Shown here: positions 17,067-24,070 of the stretch, one piece after another | Numbering within the stretch: the first letter of the stretch is position 1 | How the letters are laid out: every line of letters starts with the position of its first letter | NCBI GenBank assembly: GCA_051878975.1 | Contig: JBJELD010000041.1 | Span: 62,001 to 126,000 of the forward strand | Length of the DNA: 64,000 nt | From: Caccovicinus sp051878975 | GTDB lineage: Bacteria; Bacillota; Clostridia; Lachnospirales; Lachnospiraceae | Direction: 5' to 3' | The notes under the pieces: generated by a model | The model's database searches: none | Told to the model about the DNA's origin: nothing | The model's input: the letters and a program-made list of their open reading frames with translations, nothing else | Program-made: the position numbers and the translations under genes

Positions 17067-18173
17067 ATGATCAGAAAAACGGTATTTCCGGGAAGAAGGC
17101 GTCCGCTCGGCGCCGGTGTGCTTGCTGATTTTTGCAGGGAGCTGGGAACGCTTCTGCGTTCAGGAATTCCGCTTTCCAGGATCCTGGAGATCCTGTCTGA
17201 GGAGGAGGGAGTCCGGGCGGAAAACAGGCGGATGTATAAGCGGCTGCTGGAGGATATTCAGGCCGGAATGCCGCTTTATCAGGCAATGGAGCGGCAGAAG
17301 GGAGTTTTTCCGCCGTTAATGGTTTCCATGTTCCGGGCTTCCGAATCAGCGGGAAATCTGGATCAGACGGCACTTCGTCTGGCGGAACATTACAAAAGGG
17401 AGCACCGGCTGATGGTGCGGATGAAAAATGCCATGCTGTATCCGCGGTTTCTGGCTGTGCTTCAGCTCGTGATTGTGGCTTTGCTGACCGGCTTTGTGCT
17501 TCCTCAGTTTGCGCCTTTGTTTGAACTGATGGATGAGCTGCCGCTTCCCACACGTATTTTGTATGCGGCGGCAGAGCTTGTGACAAAGCACGGATGTCTG
17601 ATTGCCGTGGGTGCTGCTGCGGTCTGGATTTTCTGGAAGGCTGTCAGCAGTATTCTTTTTGTCCGGGAAAAGCTGGATCAGATCAAAGTCCGGCTTCCTT
17701 TTTTCGGAAAGCTGTTTCGGACCATATACACGGCCCGTTTTGCAAGAACCTTCAGCTCTTTGTATGCAGCCGGGGTTCCGGTGCTTTCTGCACTGGAAAT
17801 TTCCCGGAAAACCATCGGGAATACCTATGTGGACCGACAGTTTGACCGGGTGATTGCTTCAGTAAAAAATGGAAATGCCTTAAGTGAGGCGCTGGAAGAG
17901 GCGGAGGGATTTCTGGCCCGGCTTTCTGCTGTGGCTCGGATAGGTGAAGAGAGCGGAAGTCTGGAAGCGATGCTTTTGTCGGCGGCAGATGCTCTGGAAT
18001 ATGATTATGAGGCTGCTGTGAACCGTATGGTGTCCGCTTTTGAGCCGGCCATGATTCTTGTGATGGCGGTGCTGGTCGGCTTTATCATGATCGCCGTGAT
18101 GCTGCCGATTTACGGCTCCTACAATGCCCTGGAAGAGCTTTCTGGTCTTGCAGGAAGCAGAATCCGATGCTGA
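17067..18173 (+). CDS. Type II/IV secretion inner-membrane platform protein (PilC/GspF/ComGB-like)
   Basis: The ATG at 17067 after AAGAAGAGA gives 368 residues; a TTG at 17046 is less likely. The two T2SSF repeats are visible: FCRELGTLLRSGIPL near 20 and FARTFSSLYAAGVPVL near 223, each followed by a membrane helix, with a third helix at the C-terminus (MILVMAVLVGFIMIAVMLPIY). It forms the platform on which the ATPase drives pilin insertion. It lies between the peptidase and the ATPase genes in the same direction. Confidence 0.9.
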   Translation: MIRKTVFPGRRRPLGAGVLADFCRELGTLLRSGIPLSRILEILSEEEGVRAENRRMYKRLLEDIQAGMPLYQAMERQKGVFPPLMVSMFRASESAGNLDQTALRLAEHYKREHRLMVRMKNAMLYPRFLAVLQLVIVALLTGFVLPQFAPLFELMDELPLPTRILYAAAELVTKHGCLIAVGAAAVWIFWKAVSSILFVREKLDQIKVRLPFFGKLFRTIYTARFARTFSSLYAAGVPVLSALEISRKTIGNTYVDRQFDRVIASVKNGNALSEALEEAEGFLARLSAVARIGEESGSLEAMLLSAADALEYDYEAAVNRMVSAFEPAMILVMAVLVGFIMIAVMLPIYGSYNALEELSGLAGSRIRC

Positions 18174-18235
18174 GGATGGTTCGGCGGCAGAGAAGGCTCT
18201 GAAAGCACATGGAGGACGAAAAGGAGGGAAGAATT

Positions 18236-19579
18236 GTGGTAAAACAATGGCTGCGCAGTCTGAAAAAATATCTGTATGCCGCGGCGGAAACGGCAGCAAA
18301 AACGGGCCGGTCTGCGGGAACCGGCAGCCGGAGGAATCCAGAAGACCGCAGAAAAAATCCGGAAAACAGGATGGAGCAGGGAACACCAGAATACGCGGAA
18401 ATACCGAGAGGTCAGGAAGACAGCTCAGCGGTTTGTCTGCTGGATGAACTGATCCGGAAGGCATATCAGGGCCGTGCCAGCGACATCCATGTGGAGCCGT
18501 TTGAGACCGGAACCAGAATCCGGATGCGTCTGGATGGAATCATGGTGGAGGATCGGGTTCTGAGCCGTTCCATGCATCCGCTGCTGGTGGCGCGAATCAA
18601 AATTCTGGGCGAGATGGATATTGCGGAGCACCGGATTCCGCAGGACGGTCATTTCCGCATGAAGGTGGAAGGAGAAACGGTCAACATGCGGGTCTCCGTT
18701 CTTCCTACGGTATTTGGCGAAAAGGCCGTGATCCGTCTGCTTTCCGGAACCGGGAACCTGGATTATCCGGACAGCTTCGGCATGCCTCCGGAGGATGGCA
18801 GACGGATGCGGAGGCTTTTGCGTGCGCCGAACGGAATTGTGTATCTGACCGGCCCCACAGGCTCAGGGAAGACGACTACACTTTATCTGGCGCTGACGGA
18901 GCTGGCAGAAAAACCGGTCAATATTTCTACGATTGAGGATCCGGTAGAAAAGAATCTGCCGAAGGTAAATCAGTGTCAGATTAATTACCAGGCCGGCATG
19001 ACCTTTGAGAAAGGACTTCGGGCGATTTTAAGGCAGGATCCGGATATCATTATGGTAGGAGAGACCCGGGACCGGGAGACGGCAGAGATTTCAGCCCGCG
19101 CCGCTATAACCGGTCATCTGGTTCTGTCCACGCTGCATACCAATGATGCGGTTTCTTCGATTCTCCGCCTGAAGGATATGGGGCTGGAACCGTATATGGT
19201 GGCGGATTCTCTGAACGGAGTGGTGGCACAGCGTCTGATGAGAAAGCTTTGTCCGGAATGTGCCAGGACCGTTCCGGCTACGGATGAGGACCGGAGGTTT
19301 CTGGGAAAGCCGGTCAAAACCATCCGGATCCCGCAGGGCTGTCCGGCATGCAGCCATACCGGATATCAGGGACGGATTGCAGTTCATGAGATCCTGGTGG
19401 CAGACCGGACGGTGCGGAAGATGATTTCATCCGGTGCAGATGCAGAAACCATCCGGAATTATGCGCTGGAGCAGCAGGGAATGAAAACCCTGCGTCAGCG
19501 AGGAGCTGAGCTGGTCGAGCAGGGAATCACCAGTATGGAAGAACTGATGAAGGTGGCATATTATGAGGAAAACGAGTAG
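18236..19579 (+). CDS. Pilus assembly ATPase (PilB/GspE/ComGA-like)
   Basis: The start is the GTG at 18236, since AAGGAGG lies at 18221-18227 with ideal spacing; an upstream ATG at 18209 has none. The 447 residues hold ASDIHVEPFE near 80, Walker A GPTGSGKTTT from residue 206, the Asp box TIEDPVE, Walker B DPDIIMVGETRD, the His box STLHTNDA, and a C-terminal four-cysteine zinc site (CPEC, CPAC). It lacks the N-terminal MshEN/c-di-GMP-binding domain of long PilB proteins and resembles the short ComGA-like form. It powers assembly of the pilins in this operon. No PilT retraction ATPase is present. Confidence 0.92.
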   Translation: MVKQWLRSLKKYLYAAAETAAKTGRSAGTGSRRNPEDRRKNPENRMEQGTPEYAEIPRGQEDSSAVCLLDELIRKAYQGRASDIHVEPFETGTRIRMRLDGIMVEDRVLSRSMHPLLVARIKILGEMDIAEHRIPQDGHFRMKVEGETVNMRVSVLPTVFGEKAVIRLLSGTGNLDYPDSFGMPPEDGRRMRRLLRAPNGIVYLTGPTGSGKTTTLYLALTELAEKPVNISTIEDPVEKNLPKVNQCQINYQAGMTFEKGLRAILRQDPDIIMVGETRDRETAEISARAAITGHLVLSTLHTNDAVSSILRLKDMGLEPYMVADSLNGVVAQRLMRKLCPECARTVPATDEDRRFLGKPVKTIRIPQGCPACSHTGYQGRIAVHEILVADRTVRKMISSGADAETIRNYALEQQGMKTLRQRGAELVEQGITSMEELMKVAYYEENE

Positions 19580-20156
19580 GAGAACCGACTGGCAGAGCGG
19601 GTTTACTCTGGTGGAAATGGCGGTGGTGCTGGCTGTTTTCTCTCTTTTGCTTGCGGCAGGAAGCTGGAGCCTGATGGGGTATTATCGGTATTCAGAGAAG
19701 AAAGAGCAGGATGCCTGCGCACGCGTGATTTATCTGGCGGCACAGTCCGGGCTGACCGGGATTTCGGGAGACGGGCAGAAGGCCCGGCTGCGGGAGCTGT
19801 TCGGGGAGGAAACAGAAGCTGGATACGAGATTCCCGAAATATATTATCTGGAGTTTTGGAATGGGGAGGAGGGACAAAGCAGGGAGGTGGATGCTTTTCT
19901 TCAGCTGACCGATCCCTATTTGCCTGACCGGACCATTTTTCACGGAGCAGCTGTCTGCATTGCATGGAATCCATGGGAGGAACGGGTTTACGGCGTCTGC
20001 TACAGCCGGCATTGTCCGGACGGCTTTTCCTTTACGGAGAATGAAAATGAAGAATTTGCGGAAACAGAAACATTGCCGGCATGGAAAACCGGCATCTACG
20101 GCGGAGAGGTTTTCCGGGAGAAGATCGGAAGCAGAGAGGCTTCTCCTGAATCATGA
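19563..20156 (+). CDS. Minor pilin / pseudopilin 1
   Basis: 197 residues starting 17 bases inside the ATPase gene. The prepilin site is SG/FTLVEM at about residues 12-18, followed by the helix AVVLAVFSLLLAAGSW. The remainder is acidic with no recognised domain. Pseudopilins of this type start the pilus or sit at its tip (ComGD- or PilE/V-like). The overlap implies coupled translation with the ATPase. Confidence 0.82.
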   Translation: MRKTSRRTDWQSGFTLVEMAVVLAVFSLLLAAGSWSLMGYYRYSEKKEQDACARVIYLAAQSGLTGISGDGQKARLRELFGEETEAGYEIPEIYYLEFWNGEEGQSREVDAFLQLTDPYLPDRTIFHGAAVCIAWNPWEERVYGVCYSRHCPDGFSFTENENEEFAETETLPAWKTGIYGGEVFREKIGSREASPES

Positions 20157-20910
20157 AGGTTCTTCTCTGGTGCTGGTTCTGTGTTTTATGATGGTAATGG
20201 TCGTGCTGTGCGGCGCGCTTCTTACCGGCGCTTCGCTGTTGATTGGGGCGGTTCACAGGGAGCGGGCGAAGGAACAGTGCAGGATCATGGCGATGACCAT
20301 GAGCCGATGTCTGGAGCAGGAGCTGACGGAAAGGGATTATGAGTGGACAGAGGAGATGCCGCTTCAGGAAAACAGCCTGCATGAGTACGTGGGAAGAGAA
20401 CTGTTTGCTTTAGAAAGCAGCTGGCCGGACTGGGATCCGCAGGAGGAACCGGACGGCTCTGCTGCCGGACGCACATTCTGCCTTTCACCGGAAGAGGCCG
20501 GATGGCCGAAGGAAGCCGGAACGGTAACGGTCTGTCTGTACTGGACCAGAGAACCTATGGGAGAAACGGACATTCCGGAGGAGCCGTCCGATCCGCTGAT
20601 CCTGTCTGAGGAGGAGGAGCTGCCGTGGAGTACGGAGCTTCTGGCATCGGATGCGGTCCTCTATGTGGAAACGACATGCACATTGCGAAAACAGTCCTGG
20701 ACGGTTGCAAAGCAATACGAGAAACAGGTTGTCTGGGAGGAAACGCGGATCCCGGAAACCGAGCCGGAAGACAGTCTGGAGGAGGAACCGGAAGAAACGA
20801 ACGAGAACTGCTCTGCAGAGGAAGCGGAGGAACTGATTGAAAGCGGTACGGAAGACGAATTTCGGGTTGTCTGGAGATGGCGGAGCCGGACAGAAAGGGG
20901 AGGATCCTGA
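20047..20910 (+). CDS. PilX-like minor pilus protein without the Glu+5 pilin residue
   Basis: I place the start at the ATG at 20047 behind GGAGA (20041 is also possible); earlier in-frame codons lie deep in the upstream gene. The 288 residues have a basic N-terminus, then EGSSLVLVLCFMMVMVVLCG at about 38-57, a pilin-like helix after a Gly that lacks Glu at +5. This layout resembles PilX/GspK-type minor components that cap the pilus. The rest is very acidic (EEEP and EEAEE runs). It overlaps the previous gene by about 110 bases, which is long but supported by the ribosome site. Confidence 0.65.
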   Translation: MKNLRKQKHCRHGKPASTAERFSGRRSEAERLLLNHEGSSLVLVLCFMMVMVVLCGALLTGASLLIGAVHRERAKEQCRIMAMTMSRCLEQELTERDYEWTEEMPLQENSLHEYVGRELFALESSWPDWDPQEEPDGSAAGRTFCLSPEEAGWPKEAGTVTVCLYWTREPMGETDIPEEPSDPLILSEEEELPWSTELLASDAVLYVETTCTLRKQSWTVAKQYEKQVVWEETRIPETEPEDSLEEEPEETNENCSAEEAEELIESGTEDEFRVVWRWRSRTERGGS

Positions 20911-21305
20911 TGAAACGAAGACATACGAAACGGGTTTTGTGGAAAGAAAGCGGACTGTGGTCGGATGAAGGGAGCACGATGGCGGAGGTCCTGGTCAGCC
21001 TTTTCCTTTTTGCACTGCTGGCAGCAGCATCGGCTGGTCTATTTCTGTCCACAGGACGGATGTCAGGGCAGTCTATGCAGCGGATTCGGGAGGACGCCGA
21101 CTTTTATCGGGAGTATTATCAGGATTCAGGTAAGTTGAAAAAGACGGTTGTGAGCACGGAAGAGGCACTTTCTTTTGTTCCGTCGGAGGACTGTGCAGAA
21201 GCGGAAGATGAGGGCTTCTTTTTACCGTATATTCAGCTGAACCGATACACAGAGGATGGGAAAAGTGGTGTGATTTATGAGGTGGAGAAGAAAAACGGGT
21301 TCTGA
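20910..21305 (+). CDS. Minor pilin / pseudopilin 2
   Basis: ATG at 20910 overlaps the upstream TGA and follows GGGGAGGAT. 131 residues with prepilin motif EG/STMAEV (Glu at +5) at about 20-26 and helix LVSLFLFALLAAASAGLF. The C-terminal part is short and acidic. It probably belongs to the tip complex with the other minor pilins. Confidence 0.78.
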   Translation: MKRRHTKRVLWKESGLWSDEGSTMAEVLVSLFLFALLAAASAGLFLSTGRMSGQSMQRIREDADFYREYYQDSGKLKKTVVSTEEALSFVPSEDCAEAEDEGFFLPYIQLNRYTEDGKSGVIYEVEKKNGF

Positions 21306-21861
21306 GTCCGGCAGGCGGCTATCGGATCTGGCAGGAGACTGCAGCGGTGTGACGCTGGTGGAGATGAGCGTCACCCTGGCCCTGACGGTTTTGTTTGCCT
21401 TTGCAGCCGGAAGCATTTTGATACAGGGACTGCGCCTGCAGGAAAAACTCCGTTCGGCAGCAGATGCCGTTCTGGTCAGCGAAATGATTCTGGACAAGGT
21501 GACCAGTGAAATTGCAGGGGCGGAATCGGGGAGCCGGGCGGTCATCACCAGAATCGGAGAGGAAGAAAACGGGTTTCCGGTTCTGACTCTGGAAATGCCG
21601 GGCGAAAAGTCGGTCCGGATTTCCCGAACCGGAGAGCAGGGAGAATATCTGCTGATCCGCCGAAGCGGCGGAATCTCCGAAGAAACGGAGTGGATGTTCG
21701 GAGAAGAAATGTATCAGGGCTTTGTGATCCGGTCGCTGGATTTTACGGTGCTGGAGTCGGACGGAATCTGGACGGATGTGATCCAGACCGACCTGAAAAT
21801 AGAAAATGCGCAGACCGGATTTTCGTATGCCGGCTTCCGCTGCGGGGCGTGTATGCCCTGA
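21277..21861 (+). CDS. Minor pilin / pseudopilin 3
   Basis: 194 residues; prepilin motif SG/VTLVEM at about residues 23-29 and helix SVTLALTVLFAFAAGSIL. The gene starts 29 bases inside the previous one with only a weak ribosome site, so translation is probably coupled. It is the last gene of the pilus operon, and its product resembles GspJ/ComGF-like proteins in size and position. Confidence 0.78.
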   Translation: MRWRRKTGSESGRRLSDLAGDCSGVTLVEMSVTLALTVLFAFAAGSILIQGLRLQEKLRSAADAVLVSEMILDKVTSEIAGAESGSRAVITRIGEEENGFPVLTLEMPGEKSVRISRTGEQGEYLLIRRSGGISEETEWMFGEEMYQGFVIRSLDFTVLESDGIWTDVIQTDLKIENAQTGFSYAGFRCGACMP

Positions 21862-21894
21862 CTGCGGAGCCGGCCTTCGTCCGTTCTGCGCGGC

Positions 21895-22506
21895 CTATTC
21901 GACTTTTCCGATTTTATTTAACGGCCAGTACCGGAACAGGACCTTTGCAATGATTCGGTCCTTCTTTACAAAGGTATTGGTCCAATAGCGTGCATCATAG
22001 GAGAAATTTCGGTTATCGCCCATCATAAAGTAGGAATCCTCCGGAACCTCAAAATGCAGGTCGTCCTCCGGCTGCATGTTTTCCCGCAGGTACGGCTCGT
22101 CCAGCGGAGTATCGGAGCCGTTCAGATAAACTGCGCCGTCCCGGATATCAATGGTATCTCCCGGCAGCCCGATGATCCGCTTTACATAGTAAATGGATTC
22201 ATCATCCGGAAAATGAAAGATGGCAATATCGCCTCTCTGCGGATCCGAAAAACGATAGGTTAAACGGGAGCCGATTACCCGGTCGTTGGTCATGATTGTG
22301 TTTTCCATGGAGCCGCTCGGAACCCGGCTGTTGGCAATGATAAAGGTGTTCAGGACAAAAGCGATGCAGGCAGCCGTTATCAGGATCTGCAGCCAGCTTA
22401 AAAGCTCGGACTTCAGGCTTCCGGAGTTGTCCGGTTTTTTCCTTGATTTCGGTTTTCTTTCTTCATGGCGGACCGGTGAACCTAATCTGCGATTTTCAGA
22501 ATTCAT
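21895..22506 (-). CDS. lepB: Signal peptidase I
   Basis: 203 residues with one membrane helix (about 37-57). The catalytic serine is S66 in PSGSM and the lysine K109 in YVKRIIGLPGD; the C-terminal box MMGDNRNFSYDARYW is intact. It removes signal peptides from exported proteins at the outer face of the membrane. The gene converges on the pilus operon with 33 bases between stops. Confidence 0.95.
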   Translation of the reverse strand: MNSENRRLGSPVRHEERKPKSRKKPDNSGSLKSELLSWLQILITAACIAFVLNTFIIANSRVPSGSMENTIMTNDRVIGSRLTYRFSDPQRGDIAIFHFPDDESIYYVKRIIGLPGDTIDIRDGAVYLNGSDTPLDEPYLRENMQPEDDLHFEVPEDSYFMMGDNRNFSYDARYWTNTFVKKDRIIAKVLFRYWPLNKIGKVE

Positions 22507-22540
22507 AATGACATATCCTCGATTTCTAATTGAAATGTGC

Positions 22541-22690
22541 TATAATCCATAAACTCAGCGCAGCAAACTTTTATGCGCCGCATTCAGCGCATGATCACAA
22601 AAAGTACATGGGCGCATTGGCATCCCTGAATGTATGCCGCCTGTTCGGCAGCGGACTTAAGAAACGCGAAAGCGGATTTATGCTATAGAA
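22541..22690. other. Structured intergenic region between lepB and the DUF3810 gene
   Basis: This gene-free stretch of about 350 bases (22507-22857) has a plus-strand extended -10 (TGC then TATAAT, 22541-22546) followed by several hairpins: ATGCGC/GCGCAT (22573-22592), GGCAT/ATGCC (22619-22638), CCGC/GCGG (22637-22654) and a CGC-GAAA-GCG tetraloop stem (about 22664-22673). The 15-mer TGCCGCCTGTTCGGC (22635-22649) recurs in inverse orientation at 33404-33418. It may be a small RNA or an interspersed repeat. From 22690 to 22857 I see only AT-rich sequence and the ribosome site. Confidence 0.4.
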
Positions 22691-22857
22691 GAGTATATTT
22701 TAGTTTCCGGTTTTCTGCAAGCGCTTTTAGAAAAACATAAGAAATTTTCCAGCTTTTTGAAAGATTACCCAGCTTTTTCCTCTGAAAAAGACTGGAAAAG
22801 AAGGGAAAAACCCGTTACACTATAAGAATATAAAAAGAGAGAGGATACCGGGACAGA

Positions 22858-24024
22858 ATGAGCACAGGACGAATGAGAAGGGAAAAAATGGGCAAAACCG
22901 TGAAAACAGGGACTTTTTTTGCAGCAGGAGAGAGAAAGAAGCTTCTGACCGGAGGGATTCTTCTGACCGCATCCGTTCTGCTTCAGCTGGCGGCGCGCCG
23001 CCTTCCCTGGTTTGGAGAATGGTATGCGGTTTCGGTTTATCCGATCCTGGTCGGAACGCTTGGCCGGCTGTGCGGAATCGTGCCGTTTTCCGTCTCGGAA
23101 TTCGGTCTTTACCTGCTGGCTGCCGGTATCCTGCTGTATGGGATCCGGAATATCCGAAGACAGTCTGCCCTGATCACGTCAGCGTTTCTTCTGGTATCCG
23201 TGCTGGCCTTCTCCTACACGGCAAATTGCGGAATCAATTATTTCCGCCGCCCGTTTTCTTTTTATCTGGGACTGGAGGTGCGGGATTCCTCGGTGGAGGA
23301 GCTGATTTCTCTGAACAGAAGGCTGGCAGAGGAGACGGCAGAATCTGTCCGGCAGCTGGAACGGGAGACGGCCCGGATGGCAGACGGGAAGCGGAGCCGG
23401 AGGAAGCTTTCCATGCAGGCGAAGGCCGATATGGAGCGGCTGGGGGAGCAGTATCCGCAGCTTGACGGTTTTTACCCGGCACCGAAGCCGGTGGCAGTCT
23501 CGGAAATACTGTCCATACAGTCCTTGTCCGGCGTGTATTCGCCTTTTACGATTGAGGCAAATTATAATCAGGATATGACGGATTACAATATTCCTCACAC
23601 AGCCTGCCATGAGCTGTCGCATCTGCGCGGATTTATGAGGGAGGATGAGGCAAATTTCATCGGCTACCTGGCCTGTGTCCTTTCGCAAGATAGCTATTCC
23701 CGTTACAGCGGTTATCTGACCGGTTTCCTTTACGCCAATCATGCACTTTACCGGCAGGACCCGGAAACGGCATCGGAAATTCTTGCCGGTCTTCCGGAGT
23801 ATGCGCGGAAAGATCTGAGTGAGAACAACCGGTTCTGGAGTTTTTATGAAGGACGGATTGCCGAGACCTCTGCCCGGATCAATGATGCCTATCTGAAAGC
23901 AAACAGTCAGTCGGACGGCGTAAAAAGCTACGGAAAAATGGTGGATCTTCTGCTGGCTTACTACCGGAAACAGGAAAAAAGCGCGGCAAGTCATTGCTAT
24001 TCGGAAGGTAAAATGATAAAATGA
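22858..24024 (+). CDS. DUF3810 family membrane metallopeptidase-like protein
   Basis: 388 residues from ATG 22858; ATG 22888 is better placed after GAGAAGGG and may be the true start. Three membrane helices near the N-terminus (about 30-50, 60-85, 95-120 counted from 22858) are followed by an extracytoplasmic or cytoplasmic domain with HELSH (H251, E252, H255), a zinc HExxH site, and REDEAN downstream that could supply the third ligand. This is the DUF3810 family; its substrate is unknown. It precedes glgB, but glgB has a promoter of its own near the end of this gene. Confidence 0.8.
   Translation: MSTGRMRREKMGKTVKTGTFFAAGERKKLLTGGILLTASVLLQLAARRLPWFGEWYAVSVYPILVGTLGRLCGIVPFSVSEFGLYLLAAGILLYGIRNIRRQSALITSAFLLVSVLAFSYTANCGINYFRRPFSFYLGLEVRDSSVEELISLNRRLAEETAESVRQLERETARMADGKRSRRKLSMQAKADMERLGEQYPQLDGFYPAPKPVAVSEILSIQSLSGVYSPFTIEANYNQDMTDYNIPHTACHELSHLRGFMREDEANFIGYLACVLSQDSYSRYSGYLTGFLYANHALYRQDPETASEILAGLPEYARKDLSENNRFWSFYEGRIAETSARINDAYLKANSQSDGVKSYGKMVDLLLAYYRKQEKSAASHCYSEGKMIK
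23994..24022 (+). promoter_or_regulatory. Likely promoter of glgB
   Basis: TTGCTA (23994-23999), 17 bases, TAAAAT (24017-24022), overlapping the last codons of the DUF3810 gene. Confidence 0.5.
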
Positions 24025-24070
24025 AAATAATGAAAAGGAAATAATAAAAAGGGAGCAAGGGGGCACTTTA

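Noticed and set aside
22541..22546. TATAAT as the lepB promoter
   Set aside because: It reads on the plus strand, while lepB is on the minus strand; no -35 at normal distance supports either direction strongly.
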